Below are positions 24,800 to 36,900 of a stretch of 64,000 bases of DNA, piece by piece. The position numbers and the translations under genes are program-made. The stretch covers positions 47,923,920 through 47,987,919 of the forward strand of contig CM054063.1 of assembly GCA_028641055.1 (NCBI GenBank). Direction: 5' to 3'. This DNA comes from Alopecurus myosuroides. Lineage: Eukaryota > Streptophyta > Magnoliopsida > Poales > Poaceae. The notes under the pieces are model-generated. The model saw only the letters and a program-made list of their open reading frames with translations, was not told the DNA's origin and ran no database searches. How positions within the stretch are numbered: position 1 is the first letter of the stretch; each line of letters begins with the position of its first letter.

Positions 24800-26177
24800 G
24801 AAACCCGAATCTTGGAGGATACCGCCATCTTCTAGAGTAAGCACTCTATAGGTCTCCCTCCTTTTTTATGAGCAGAAGCACTCTACCTTTTTTTTGAACT
24901 TCCACACCTTTTATTCAACAAAGTTTACTTGCAGAAACTCTAGTACAAAAACGATCATAACTTTTCCATACAAACTCCGTTTTATATGTTCTTGGACTTG
25001 TTGAAATCGCAACGACGAGAACTACATGAATATGAAGATAAACATCATATTAAAACATTTTGAGATAAAAACAAATGCTGAAAGGTCTGACCTATCTATA
25101 AAGAACAACCTGTAGAAATCTCCAACATAAAAATACGATAAGTTTTTCATACGAAATCCATTTTTGATGAACTTGAGCTTGACATGAAGAACATGGAAAC
25201 CTCTAAAACCAAACATGGAGAAAACTCAAATAAGAACCAAGAAGGATGATTCAAAGTATGCAAAGGTTTGAGCTCTCTATGATAGATACGATCAAGATAC
25301 GCATTCAAGATCCCCTCTTGGTAGAACGGTTATCTATCCTATAACCCGGTCTCATAACCACATGACGGTAAAATAGAAAACCTATCTAAGTTATACCTTT
25401 GCCTTGCGCAATCCAATTGAGCTAGATAATGACGATCTTAATCACTTCAAGTTGGACCATCTTCCTTGATTGCGCTTCTCTTAGTGAAGACTTGTAAATA
25501 GCTCCCCCATAAGCTAATATGATAGAGCTTCTCACATTTCCATCTTCACTTTACCATGATCTCCATATGGGTGGCAAGCTTCAAGCATATGAAATATTCT
25601 TGATGCTCGTATCGAACTTGCACAACACACACTTGATGACGATCCCCACTTGTCGTCATATTCCATGGGCTATATGAAATATCCATTTTGATGCAAGCCC
25701 ATGGGAAGATACCTAACCCTTCAAAGATGCTACACACATGTATCATGGGTTAGTTCACAAAGATGCATGGATAAATTCTTACCGTACCACGAGCTCACAT
25801 GATCCCATTTGGTACATCATCTATCTTTGTGTGTTCATAAATATTGAATCCATTCTTTGCACATCTACTTGATCAACCAAGTATCTTCTCTTTATTCGTG
25901 ATGATGACGTCTTGATGGTAAACATGAATGTTCAGACAATATACTTCTTCAAGACATGCTTGTAATATGATCAATAATAGCATGACAATTCTTCTTCTTG
26001 ATCATATCGATATATTCATTATAATCAATGATCATGATAGCATCCAACCTTGAATCCAACACATTGAGTTCAAGGGGTGCCAGTGGACAAACCTATAAGA
26101 ATGTCTCAATGCAAACATTAGTCCATAAGGATTGTCACTAATTACCAAAACCACACATGGGGAACCATGCACTTTCA
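24800..26177 (-). mobile_element. LTR-type remnant, ends unresolved
   Basis: At the high-coordinate end the minus strand reads TGAAAGTGCATGG, then a phrase with GGTTTTGGTAATTAGTGACA. This resembles the start of a Triticeae LTR, and the LTR at 51439-52582 also starts TGAAAGTGCAT on its minus strand. No frame resembles a protein. The low-coordinate limit is not defined. Confidence 0.35.
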
Positions 26178-27034
26178 GTTAGGGTTTTCTGTAGGGTTAT
26201 AAGGTAGCCAAGAGATCTCAAGATCCGCTAGGATTTGATGGGTGGATTTGCAACTCCTTTGGTGGAATCACGGATCTAGGTCTCCTCTAGCACTGCATAA
26301 AGAATTAAGTCAATCGAGTGGACAAAGTGAGAGATCTAGGAGGTCGAAGCTCAAGGCATTAATGAAGAAGAGAGAGTGTGTAAGCTTAGTCTTCAATGAA
26401 CAAGACAACTCCTATTTAAAGCTCTCCTAAAAGCTGGCCATTGGAGCACATTTCCGCATGACCGTAAGTTCCGGTCAAGCGGTTGGAACTTCCGGTCAGC
26501 ACAGACCAACGAATCCATCTTCTTCGCAAAAGTCTTCCGTACTGAACCCGCACGCCCGGAACTTTCGGAAAAGCAAGCGAAACTTCCAGCCAGGCGGAAC
26601 TTCCGCAGGAGCTCTCGGACCAACTTCCGCCTAACTGGATCCCTATCTAATGCAGAAACATGAGCCGCCTGGAAACTTATTCGGTGGGAGAAGCGGGACT
26701 TACGGAGTAGAGACCAAATCTTCAGGCGAAGCGAAACTTCCGCGCCAATATTCCGCTACGAGTCTAGTGCAAAAATTGGGGCTACCCAGAAGGATCTCCG
26801 GAACTTACGGAGCTGCATTTGGAGCTTTCAGAACCTGAAGAGAATACTTGTCTTGAAGCCTGTTTCAGCACACGTTAGAAGACACATTTAATTGTCATCA
26901 ATCCTTAAAATATTTTAGGGAGAATAGAACACTTTTAGTTATAATGGTGTGCTTATGTTTCTACATGTGCTAAAACATAATACATCAATCATGAAATAAA
27001 TGTATTTTATTCTCTCTTGGGCATACATCCAACA
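26178..27034 (-). repeat. LTR-like segment with GGAACTTCCGG repeats
   Basis: The high-coordinate end reads CTTGGGCATACATCCAACA, i.e. TGTTGGATGTATGCCC on the minus strand, a Copia-style LTR start. Between 26440 and 26840 the near-palindrome GGAACTTCCGG recurs in about ten degenerate copies. A TATA-like CTATTTAAAG lies near 26411. The low-coordinate end and the target duplication were not found, so it may be a solo or truncated LTR. Confidence 0.45.
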
Positions 27035-28085
27035 ATACCAACGTAGGTTCCCATAATTTTAATTTTGAACCACAATGCCCAGGACGCGAGCACGCTAGCG
27101 GCCATTGAATTAGTCAACCAACATTAACAAGAGTACTAGCGCCAGTATTGCAGAGAAAATCAACCGAACAATCTGGTCGACGTCGCTAGGAGCCGGGAGT
27201 GTGAATCATCATTGTCGAGAACGTATCAAGCAGGACAAATATTGCGAGGACAATACTCCTCGCGAAAATCAAGAGAAGAGATCCTAAATCGATCTGGCGA
27301 AGTAAGATCTAAAGGACCATACCCAGATAAATTTAATCTTTCAAGTGCACCATGACGTCGAGATGAAAATCTCGTCGTTGAATGAGGGGCCAAAGATCAC
27401 TTGTCGTAAACGATGCCAGCTCCACTAACGCGGATGCCAAAACAAAGACGGCTATATAAACCCTAACCTACTGTAAGTACTATTTTTATGGAAAACTTCA
27501 CTCATTGATCGAGTTCCCCATCCATCCTAACACCGGCAAGACGGGCCGAAGGAGGGGGAACGGATGTACGGAGGTGAAGGCGGTGGCTCTGTTTTCCTGT
27601 TGGGGATAAGGTCTTATGCTAATTGGTTAGAAACCTAGTTTTAACCAATGAATAAAATTTGATCCCTAAAGTTAAAACATTTCGATCGTTAAAAAATCAA
27701 TACAATGGATAACCGCCACATCACCATCGAACTTATAAATGAAAAACTAACGAACTATCTTTCTCTCTCAGGTCTCCCCTGCTTAGTGCTTACTAGTTCT
27801 TGCTGCTTGCCGCGCGCCCCAGACCCAGATCCCCTTTTTCCCCTGCGGTAATGATCCAATCCACCTAATCACTCGAGCTTCCTTGGATTCAAAGCTTCAT
27901 CATTCCTCCCCATACAAGCATCCACTGGGGAGGTGCGAGGCCCCGGTGCCGCCTACACCTTGCTCTGGTGCCCTCTTCTTCATGGCACAGTGCAGCACGC
28001 CGAGTAGCAGAAGAATAACATCCTAGGCAAGCTCGAGTGAGAGTGGCTGCGCAGCAAGACCGGAAAGGGAGGAAGGCAGCCAGCC
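27035..28085 (+). promoter_or_regulatory. Upstream region of the GT61 gene
   Basis: No other gene seen. A TATA box candidate (TATAAAT, 27734-27740) lies about 350 bases before the start codon, followed by a C/T-rich leader typical of grass 5'UTRs. A second TATA-like motif with AACCCTAACC follows near 27450 and may belong to older inserted DNA. Confidence 0.4.
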
Positions 28086-31000
28086 ATGGGGTCCCCGAAG
28101 ACGTCCAGGAGCAAGCCGGGCCAGGGCGGCATCTGGCGCCGCAGGATCGGCGCGCCGTTCGCCATCGTCCTGGTGGCCGCCGTCCTCGTCCTCGTCGTCT
28201 TCACCGGCCAGTTCGCGCAGGGCCCTGACGGTCAGTCTCTCTCTGGGTTCTCTCAAGTCTAAACGTGGACTTGTTCTTCTTTCTCTTGCCATTCAGCCCG
28301 CGTGCTCCGTTCTTACCGGGATTTCCTTTCAGCTTCTTCCTCGCGATTCACTCCGGTGCATGTGGACGACGGCACCCTCCGGAGACTCCCCACGGATCAA
28401 GGCAAGACGATCGAATTGATATGTTTTTTTAGACCTCATTTCGATTGCTCTCGTGTCAGTGTTCATCGTCTGCTCGTGTGATTGCTGACCGCTTCCGGTA
28501 TGCAGGTTTGGAAACACCGGATTCGTCGAGGCAAGAAGAGGAGGGGAATGACCACCAAAAGGCTGGTAAGCATAATAGTGTAGACAGAGGAAATGTGATT
28601 TTTTTTCCTTTACACACTGAAGCTCTTCAATTTTGGAATTGGGAAGTCGAATTTGATGGTTCGGTTTTGGAGATGCAGAGCCTGACGAATCTCCTGACGA
28701 TGAAGCAACCGAGGAGCAGAAACAGCCTCCAGAGGACGAAACTACCGGTGCGGCATTGTTCCTTTGTTTCATGGGCTAGTTTATAAGTTAGTTCTTTAGC
28801 TAATCTTTTTTATTTTCCTGCTTACGCTCCCATTCAGAGTCTTCGGGTAAGGAATCTGCCCCGCAAGTTCTAGAAGATGAAGAGGGCGCAGTGAAAGAAG
28901 CAGGTATGCAGAGCTACATCCTCAATAGAGTTGTTTGCTTGTGATTTCGGCCAGTGCTTGTAGAATGTAGATACATAATATACACACTGCTAGTAGACTG
29001 GATTAGTACAGCACATAGCGAGTGTTCCAGCTCACCTGCACAGTGGATTAAGGAGGTAATTATAACTAGCAGTGAGTGACATGCTTTCGATGTAAAGTTG
29101 ATCCTTGTGGTGGACTAAAGCTAAAGTGAATAATATTCTTTAGGTGCACCACCGTGGTAATGTTAATTTGTTATAGACTGTCTTTCTAGAGGCTAGCAGC
29201 TAATTATTCATCCTAGTGGTCCACATTCAGATGGCTTGTGGTGCACACTAACGTAAATCATTTCCTTTAGCGGGGAATAAAATGAAGTACTCTACTAGTC
29301 TACTATGAGAATTAAACATATAAACATTTTGTGGTTCTAGAAGATATGAAGGTCTAGAATTTTCAATTTAGGAGGGCCTGAATGCGGCAAAACAATTTTC
29401 CTTGATTACAAAAAGTATATTCGAGACAGTTAGCTTGTTATTTGTGGCAGAAATTTAGCTAGTGGCCATATTGAGAAAGCCTGACTTTGTAAGTTGTTAT
29501 ATAAGTCTGCTTGAGGGTATGAGATACGTTGAGCACACATAAGTCGCTTAGCTCATAAAAATATTATTGTCTGTCAACAGATTCATAACATTTTAGGAAA
29601 TGAACTCTAGGAACCTCTAAAATATACCATGAAAAACATATAACTATTTTGTGCTCGAACACCTGTTACTTGTGAACTGCACAAAATGTTAAAAGGGTGT
29701 CTACATCATAGTTTTAAATAGCTCGCTATAGCTTTTTGAGCATGTTGCCGCTAAATGAATCAATGTAGAATTTTCCGCTATATCCTCTATTTAGCCCGCT
29801 ATAGCCTCATTTGAGGGTTGCCGCTATTTGCTATATCCCGCCATTTAAAACATTGATGTACATAGGACAACAAACATTATTTGTTTATAGAACTGTGTTT
29901 TGGACTTGTGACAGAAAAAATAATTTCCTTCACATCTCATTTAAGTAGGTAGAACATTTTAACTTTATTTGTTTAGAGGAAATCATATTTTTATTTGTAA
30001 AGGCATGGTTCCCCTGTAGAATATACAATTTTTATAATTTAGTGTCAGGACTCAGGAGAGAAAGATAACATGCTTATGTGGCAATTCTGTCCAGTCTGAG
30101 AAAATTCGCTTGCTCTGCTTTTATTTGGTTCTATTGTTTGATAGCACCACATGACAGTTAGGACTTTACTATTTCGTATACAATGTGCTTTGAAAGATCA
30201 TCAGGAATACAATGATCGTGGCAGGGTTGATTTCTCCGCGGCTCCGCCTATGCATACCCTTTCTGGATACATCATTAGAGCTTATTCAGTTTATCTTGTT
30301 TTCTGTTTCTAGATGTCTGCATGATGTGGTGTTTTCTTCTTATGATTTATTATTTGCAGAAACATTTTGCAATAACACTATCATAGTTAAATATCTTAAG
30401 ATACCATCAAAATGAATACTCCATGGGATTATTTCATGCTGACCTATTATTGCCGAACAGGTTCAGCGCCATACACCAAGTGCACACCTCCAGCCAGCAC
30501 GACGGTCTGTGACCTCTCCAACACACGCTTCGACATATGTGAGCTGTGCGGCGATGCCCGCACCATTGGTCAGTCGTCCACTGTCATGTATGTCCCGCAC
30601 ACTGAAACATCTGGCGGTGAAGAAGAGTGGAGTATCCGAGCCCAGTCCCGGAAGAACCTTCCATGGATCAAGAAGGTGACCGTCAAGTCTCTGAATACCT
30701 CCCAACCAGCACCAAGGTGCAGCTCCAAGCATGCCATGCCAGCCATTGTATTCGCCCTTGGTGGGCTCACAGCAAATGTGTGGCATGACTTCAGTGACGT
30801 CCTCGTTCCACTGTTCCTCACCGCCCGCGAGTTCGACGGGGACGTTCAGTTCCTCATCACCGACTACCAGCCCTGGTTTACCAAGAAGTACTCGACAATC
30901 CTGAGCAACCTCACGCGACACGCCATCATCGACTTCGATTCAGACGACCAGGTTAGGTGCTACCCTCATGTCATCGTCGGTCTGAGGAGCCACGGAGATC

Positions 31001-31653
31001 TCGGGATCTACCCAAACCTGTCGCCGCAGAACTACACGCTGATGGACTTCCGGCTGTTTGTCCGGCAAGCCTATGGTCTGCCCGCAGCCGAGGTGGGCAT
31101 ACCTTACAGGGCCGACAGAGACGACCCCGACAAGAAGCCCCGCGTGATGTTCATCGACCGGGGCAAAACCCGGAGGTTCGTCAACGCGCCGTACGTCGTC
31201 CAAGGGCTGGAGTGGTTCGGGTTCGAGGTGGTCAAGGTCGACCAGAAGAAGGCGGACTCCAGCAGCCTCGACGAGTTTGCCCAGCTGGTCGACTCGTGCG
31301 ACGCGATCATGGGCGCGCACGGCGCGGGCCTGACGAACATGGTGTTCCTGCGGTCAGGGGCGGTGGTGGTGCACGTTGTGCCCTACGGGGTCGAGTTCAT
31401 GGCCAACACGTCCTACGGCGCGCCGGCACGGGACATGGGCCTGCTGCATGTCGGGTACGGCATCAGCCCGGAGGAGAGCACGCTCCTGGAGAAGTACGGG
31501 CGGAACCATACCGTGATCAGGGACCCTGAGGCGGTCAGGAGCGGCGGCGGGTGGGAGAAGGTCGGGGAGGTGTACATGTCGGAGCAGGACATCGTGCTCA
31601 ACATGACCAGGTTCGGGCCCAGCCTGCTGAAGGCGATAGATTTCATCATGTAG
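28086..31653 (+). CDS. GT61 family glycosyltransferase (DUF563), xylan arabinosyl/xylosyltransferase-like
   Basis: Six exons: 28086-28230, 28333-28401, 28506-28565, 28679-28747, 28838-28903 and 30461-31653, giving 533 codons with every junction in phase 1. Introns are GT-AG except the second, which uses a GC donor (GCAAGA). The start is the ATG in CAGCCATGG. Exon 1 encodes a short basic tail and one membrane segment at about residues 22-42 (IVLVAAVLVLVVF), as in Golgi type II glycosyltransferases. Exons 2-5 encode an acidic, proline-containing stem. Exon 6 holds the catalytic DUF563 domain, with VMFIDRGKTRRFVN, DAIMGAHGAGLTNMVFL and VVPYGVEFMANTSYGAPARD. Grass GT61 enzymes add arabinose or xylose to xylan in the Golgi; which sugar this one uses cannot be told from sequence alone. 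All frames are intact. Confidence 0.93.
29711..29851. repeat. MITE in intron 5 of the GT61 gene
   Basis: Terminal inverted repeats of about 22 bases: GTTTTAAATAGC at one end and the complement of GCCATTTAAAAC at the other, continuing imperfectly inward with GCTATAGC-type motifs. The total is about 141 bases. The interior repeats GCTATAG/CCGCTAT motifs. The target duplication was not resolved. It lies within the 1,557-base intron and so should be removed by splicing. Confidence 0.6.
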
Positions 31654-31740
31654 GTGTATGGGTTAGGTTCAGATTTTTTTGGTTAACTACAGTTTTACTA
31701 GAAAGAAAATTTTACACTAAAAACAATGTTTTGTTTTGGG

Positions 31741-32093
31741 GGAGATAGTGTTCATTGGTGTTCTTCTAGAGCGAGGGGCTGTATAGGATTGGACGTGTAA
31801 GACTTGAATCACGGTTCGGAGTGCTGAGTTGAGATTTATTCTGCCTACAAACTTTTGTCTTTCAGTCCTGTTCCAACTGTAGTCTGTAAAGTATCTATCT
31901 ATTTATATGCCTCTGTTTATTCGTGGAACAAGATTGTTGCACCAAGTTTGTTTATTTTGGATTACAGTTCCAATGGCGTTTTGCAACCTTGAGAATCGTG
32001 GTTTGCGCATGAAAGAAAACTTTTATGTGGGGATGTTTCATGTGCAATGTTTTGATGTTTCGGCTTGTATGCTCTGCATCTTTTTTTTATGAA
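31741..32093 (+). repeat. Tandem duplication of GT61 3' flank, copy 1
   Basis: Starts GGAGATAGTGTTCATTGGTG and runs through CAGTTCCAATG, GTTTCATGTG and GATGTTTCGGC. The same order of blocks recurs in copy 2. It lies about 90 bases after the GT61 stop codon and may include the gene's 3'UTR and polyadenylation region. Confidence 0.75.
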
Positions 32094-32126
32094 AGGAACA
32101 TGTACACTTGAATTGTTTTCTTTCGA

Positions 32127-32329
32127 GGAGATAGCAGTGTTCATTGTTGTTCTTCTAGAGCCGCTGCTGCTGTATAGGGTTGGATGTGTAAGACTTGCTT
32201 GAATCAGGATGTGGGGTGCCGAGTTCAGATTTGTTCTACCAACCTCTGTCTTCAGTCCTGTTGAACTGTAGTCTCTGTAGCAGCCAAGAATGTGTGTACC
32301 AAGTTCATTTTGGATACAGTTCCAATGTT
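32127..32329 (+). repeat. Tandem duplication of GT61 3' flank, copy 2 (left part)
   Basis: Repeats copy 1 from GGAGATAG through TCTTCTAGAG, GTGTAAGACTTG, CAGTCCTGTT and CAGTTCCAATGTT. It is then broken by the Ty3/gypsy element at its target duplication ATGTT (32325-32329). The block resumes at 45994. Confidence 0.75.
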
Positions 32330-33213
32330 TGTCGTGGTGGTATCACGGCAGATGTCATGGGATGGCTAGAGTTGAGGTCGATGGACGTTGGAGGTGCTCG
32401 GGGAGGGATCACACGGCGAGTAGCCGCGTGTGGTAGATCACAATCACCGCAAACAACAAGATCTTACCCAGGTTCAGGGCCCTCGTGTGGAGGTAACACC
32501 CCTACTCCTGCCTCTCTCTTTATATGGTGTTTACCGAGTAGCCACAGTACAGTTCAAGCCTTCAGCCGAGTAGCCACTCTACGCTCAAGCTCTCTCTAAG
32601 TGTTGCCTCGTCTAGGTTCCAAACAAGTGAGTCGAGCCTCTCACAGGAGGAGGCAGGGCACCTTATATACTGGTGCTCAGCCGGATAGAATAATACTAAA
32701 AGGTACAGCTCGATGGAACAGGAGCACTGCAGAACCACGCACGCCTCCGGGTTCCCGCTGACGCGTGCACCGTAAGTCGTCGCCCCGTTCGGAGATGGGA
32801 CCTGTCCACCCTTGTCGGTGAGATAGGGTAGACCCCTAGCCCTGTCCTGTCCCCTCTGTCAGTGACAGGACTAGACAGGCGCCTACCGCACTGTAGCCAC
32901 GCCGGAGCGCGGATAATCACGCGCTCCGTAAGTTGAACCGCACGCCGTACGGACGCATGATATGCGGGATCTTTTGTCAGAACGGCTCCATTGACTTCTG
33001 GCCCGAGTAGGAACCACTCCCTCTACTCGGACCAACACCTCTACTCGGAGGAACATAACTTCCTTGATTCTTCCTCCTGGCCATCGGTGGGTACGACCGG
33101 ATAGCTGCCTACCGGGTAGCAAGTACCGGGTAGCCAGCTTACTTAGTAAAATAGCTCCTTGACCTTGCCTTTAGCACTGGCCTTACCCCTACTCGGGGGT
33201 AACCCCCCCGACA
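32330..33213 (-). repeat. 3' LTR of the Ty3/gypsy element
   Basis: 884 bases, TGTCGTGGTGG...CCCGACA on the plus strand. A minus-strand TATA box (TATATAAG, 32662-32669) marks the U3 promoter. The octamer CCGAGTAG or its complement occurs six times. Confidence 0.93.
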
Positions 33214-33226
33214 TTAGTCCCCAAAG
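33214..33226 (-). other. Polypurine tract of the Ty3/gypsy element
   Basis: Minus-strand CTTTGGGGACTAA immediately precedes the LTR start TGTCGGGGG. It is purine-rich, though interrupted by pyrimidines. Confidence 0.6.
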
Positions 33227-33954
33227 CTGGTAGAGTCCTGCGAACTTGTTCATTGGGCCCTGCCAGCTTAAAAACAAATCTTGTCTCCGTACTGCAGAAG
33301 GCCGAGTAGCCTCTCCGTGCAGCCCTTAACTCTTGCTTGAATCTCTTCTCCTCCGAGTAGCAACACCCTCCTTAGGTGATGCCGAGTAAAATGACTTAGC
33401 GAAATCCCGAAACGCAATCCCGCTCCAACGGTGCGAATCCGCCTCTGCGTGTCGCTACGGGGCACGTGTCACACCCCCGTACCCCCGACGCCTCGGTGCC
33501 TGGGAAACTGCAGGCCACGCGCCAATAACTGCCCCTCGGGCCCACTAGCCCGTAAAGTCACTTCAACCGGACTAAATCGCCCACGATCTCGACGTGGGAT
33601 TAACTGCGCCCGTTACGCGCGCAATATGCGCTGTGTGCGTTTCTAACCGGCGCGCAGCCCACGCCGCACGATCTCTGTGCACGATTGATCCCGACTATTC
33701 CGCTGGTAACGGCAACTCGAGGAGGAAGATAAATACCCCCTCGATGCCTTCTTCTTCTCTTTCCTGCTCATTACCATCTCTTTCCCCTTCGGCTCTCCGC
33801 CGCCACCGAGCGCACCGCCACCGCAACCTCTTGCCGCGCCGCTGCTCCACGCGCCGTCGGAGAGACAAGGAGAAATCCCTGAGCCTCCACACTCCGATTC
33901 ACATCTCCCACTCGCGCCTTCGCCTCCCAATCTACACCGCGCATCTCCGCCGCG
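33227..33954 (+). promoter_or_regulatory. Presumed promoter and leader of the antisense gene
   Basis: No coding sequence. A TATA-like GATAAATACC lies near 33728, followed by a C/T-rich leader and then the ATG at 33955 in CGCGATGGCT, a favourable plant context. Two CCGAGTAG octamers lie near 33301 and 33354. Confidence 0.45.
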
Positions 33955-36900
33955 ATGGCTGCCCATGGAGACGCCGCCGCCGCCGCCCGCGCCGGCTGGG
34001 AAGGCTCCGAGGTCACCGCGGATGACTGTCAATGGCTCGTGAACACGCGCCGCGTGCCTCCCGGCGTGACTTGCCGCCATCCAGGTATGGAAATCGTACC
34101 CAAGCATGAAAAGGACGAGTACGTGGTCTTGCTTGCGCATTTCAAGCGCGGCTTCGGCCTCCCGGTCTCTGATTTCTTCGCCAAATTTCTCAATCATTTC
34201 GGCCTCCAGCCACACCATCTTCCACCAAACTCTCTTATCATGCTCTCCACCCACGCCGTGGTGTGTGAGGCTTTCCTTGGCGTGTACCCAACAATCCACA
34301 CATGGGCACGCTATTTCTTTTTCCGCAAACAAAGCATCCCCAATTTGGGTAAAACAGATAGCGCCCGCGCCATGACCCAGACGGGATGCGCGATGATGCT
34401 GCAGCGCACCACTGGTAGCCATCCCCGAGCCAAGGGACTGGAATCTGTGCGCAAGTGGCAGTGCAGCTTCCTCTACGTGAAGAACGTAGCCACCGAAGTC
34501 GGGAAGCCGATCCAGGACCGGATAGGCCTTCCCAAGTTCAAGAACGCCCTGCCAACTCAGCAGAATTGGGGCTACCACCCGAGGAACACCATCGAGGACG
34601 TCATCCAGGTCGAGCGACGCCTGGCCGAGTTGCGCGAGGAGGGGCTGCTCCATGATGATCCAATCGCCTGCTGGATCTCGCGCCGGGTACTCCCACTTCA
34701 ACGCCGCTCGCACAAGATGTGCTACATGGGGGGACCCCGTGACTGCACAAGGACCACGACTTTCGAGCTCAGCAAGTCGGAGGTGGCTGTCTGGGCCAGG
34801 TCCATCATTCATACCACGCTGAAGGACAATTGGCTTTATGGCTTCAAGCCGTACAGCCGCACCAAGCGCATCGAACAGGTTAGTACCCTGTGCTTTACTT
34901 CTGCACTTTGATACCGAGTAGATGGTTTCTCAGCTTTGTATTCTTAGTGTTTTCATGCTGCACCAAGTAGAACATCATAAGTAACTTGTTGGCTTTTTAT
35001 GCTTTGTGTCTGCATGCCATGCCGAATAGAAATCCTTAGCTGAATATGCTTTGTGTTTGCATGCCGTTCTGAGTAGGACATCACCGAATACCCCTTTGGC
35101 TTTATATGCTTTATGTTTGCATGCCTTGTCAGGTAGAAATACTTAGCCAAATATGCTCTGTGTTTGCATGTTGCTCCGAGTAGGACCCCATAACCGAGAA
35201 CTCAACTCACTGTGCTATCTTGCTTGCCTTCACAGCACATTGATCGTCAGCTAGAAGAGGACGAGGAGGTCTTCGAGGGCAACTGGCACGCTGACCAAGA
35301 AGAGGACGACGAGAAGGCCTACGACACCCAAGACACTCTCTGCATCCCGCATGCCACTCAGCCTGGTAAGCACCGAGTTGATGCGTCAATCCGGGATTGG
35401 TCCGAGGATGACGAAGGTGACCAAATTCACCTTTCTGATCTCGAGTAGCACGCGCTGATTTCCTTTTCTGTTTCTGAATCCCTTTTCTCTTCTCTGCAGA
35501 GGATGTCGAGCATCAAGAGGACGAGCAGCCCATGGACGTCCAGCCTCTCTCTGTGGCCGCTCCCACAACCCGGAAGAGAGCGGGCAGTGGTGCCCAAGAG
35601 CCTGCTGCCAAGAAGACGAAGAAGACGGGTGGCAAGAATCTGACCACCAACAGAAGGCCACCCCCTACCCGCAAAGGGTAAGTTGTTCCATCCGAACACC
35701 AACTCGCTTACTGCTTCTCGCTGTTCTGCTCTCTGTCTCTTTCTAAACTCTTTCTTTCTTCTTATCCAGCGATCCTCTGGATGCTGACGCGGCCGCGGCC
35801 CCCACTCGTACCAAGAGAAAACCTGCCATGGACCTCGAGAAGCTCATCGAGCTCTCCAAGGATGAAGACGAGCCAGCACCGCGGGCTAGGGCGCGTTCGC
35901 CCTCCCGAAACTAGAAGAAGAAGACACGGGCGTCGATAACACGGGCGCTGGTGACCAAGATGCCCAGGACTTGGAGCAGCAGACCTATGCGTACCAGAGT
36001 ACGCAGGATGCTGCTCAGGATGAGACGCCTCCCTCTCCCCCAGCTACCACAGCTGGGGAGAATGCTGAACAAGGACCCGAGAACCAAGACCATGCCGCCC
36101 TTGAGCGGCCGGTTGATAACACCGAGCAGCAGGAAGAACAAGCTGCAGCTCATGAAGACCCCGCGGCCAGGCCGCGGGTAGAAGAACAAGTTGACGCAAG
36201 ACCTGATCCCGCTGCCGAGCAGCGGGTTGAGAAGACTGTGGTGGAGCCCGTGCTCCAGAGCCAGACGCAGCCAGATGCTGCGCAGGGTAGCCGGCCCCTT
36301 GTGCCGCCTACCCAGCAGGCTACTCCATTAACCGCGCCAAGCCCTCCCCCGAAACAGAAGACAACCAAGACCGCATCTCAGCTGATGCCTCCTCCCGCTG
36401 CACGCCAAGCGCCTCCGACCGCTTCTCGTGCGGACGCTGCTCTCAAGAAGACCGCCAAGCCCGAAACTGCAACCATTCGGAAGAATCCACCGCGCAAGGT
36501 TGTGCAGCTCGGAGATCTGATGCCACCGCCCAAGGCACCGACGAGCACGCAACTCACCACCGGCGCTGCTGGTGGATCCTCTGGCCCAGGCGAAGGGTCA
36601 AGTGCTGAAGGTGCTGCTCGGGCACAAGGCAGCTGGCCATCATACCTGCTGTCTGTGTCTAAGCAACACAGCATCTCCCTAACCAAAGGCGAGAAGCGGC
36701 TTTCCGCCTTGAAGGAAGGCCAGGCCAAGGCAGTGGACGCCAAGCTCAAAGCCAAGAAACCCATTGAGTTCCACTCGCGCGAAGCCGGTGAGGACGACAT
36801 CCAATCAGAGGGGCTAGCCGCGGTCGTGGACCGGGTAGGCTTCGTGGACAAGGTCTGGGAGAGCGACGCTCTCGACGTCGAGAAGTGGAATGGCAGCACG

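Noticed and set aside
30412..30460. ATG at 30412 as the start of the GT61 protein
   Set aside because: This stretch is intron 5. The acceptor at 30460/30461 and the phase-1 chain of upstream exons give a protein with the expected N-terminal membrane anchor.
36030..36600. Q/A/P-rich part of the antisense gene as a separate gene
   Set aside because: It is inside exon 4 and continuous with later exons in phase; the frame break at 35890-35911 explains the apparent new start.
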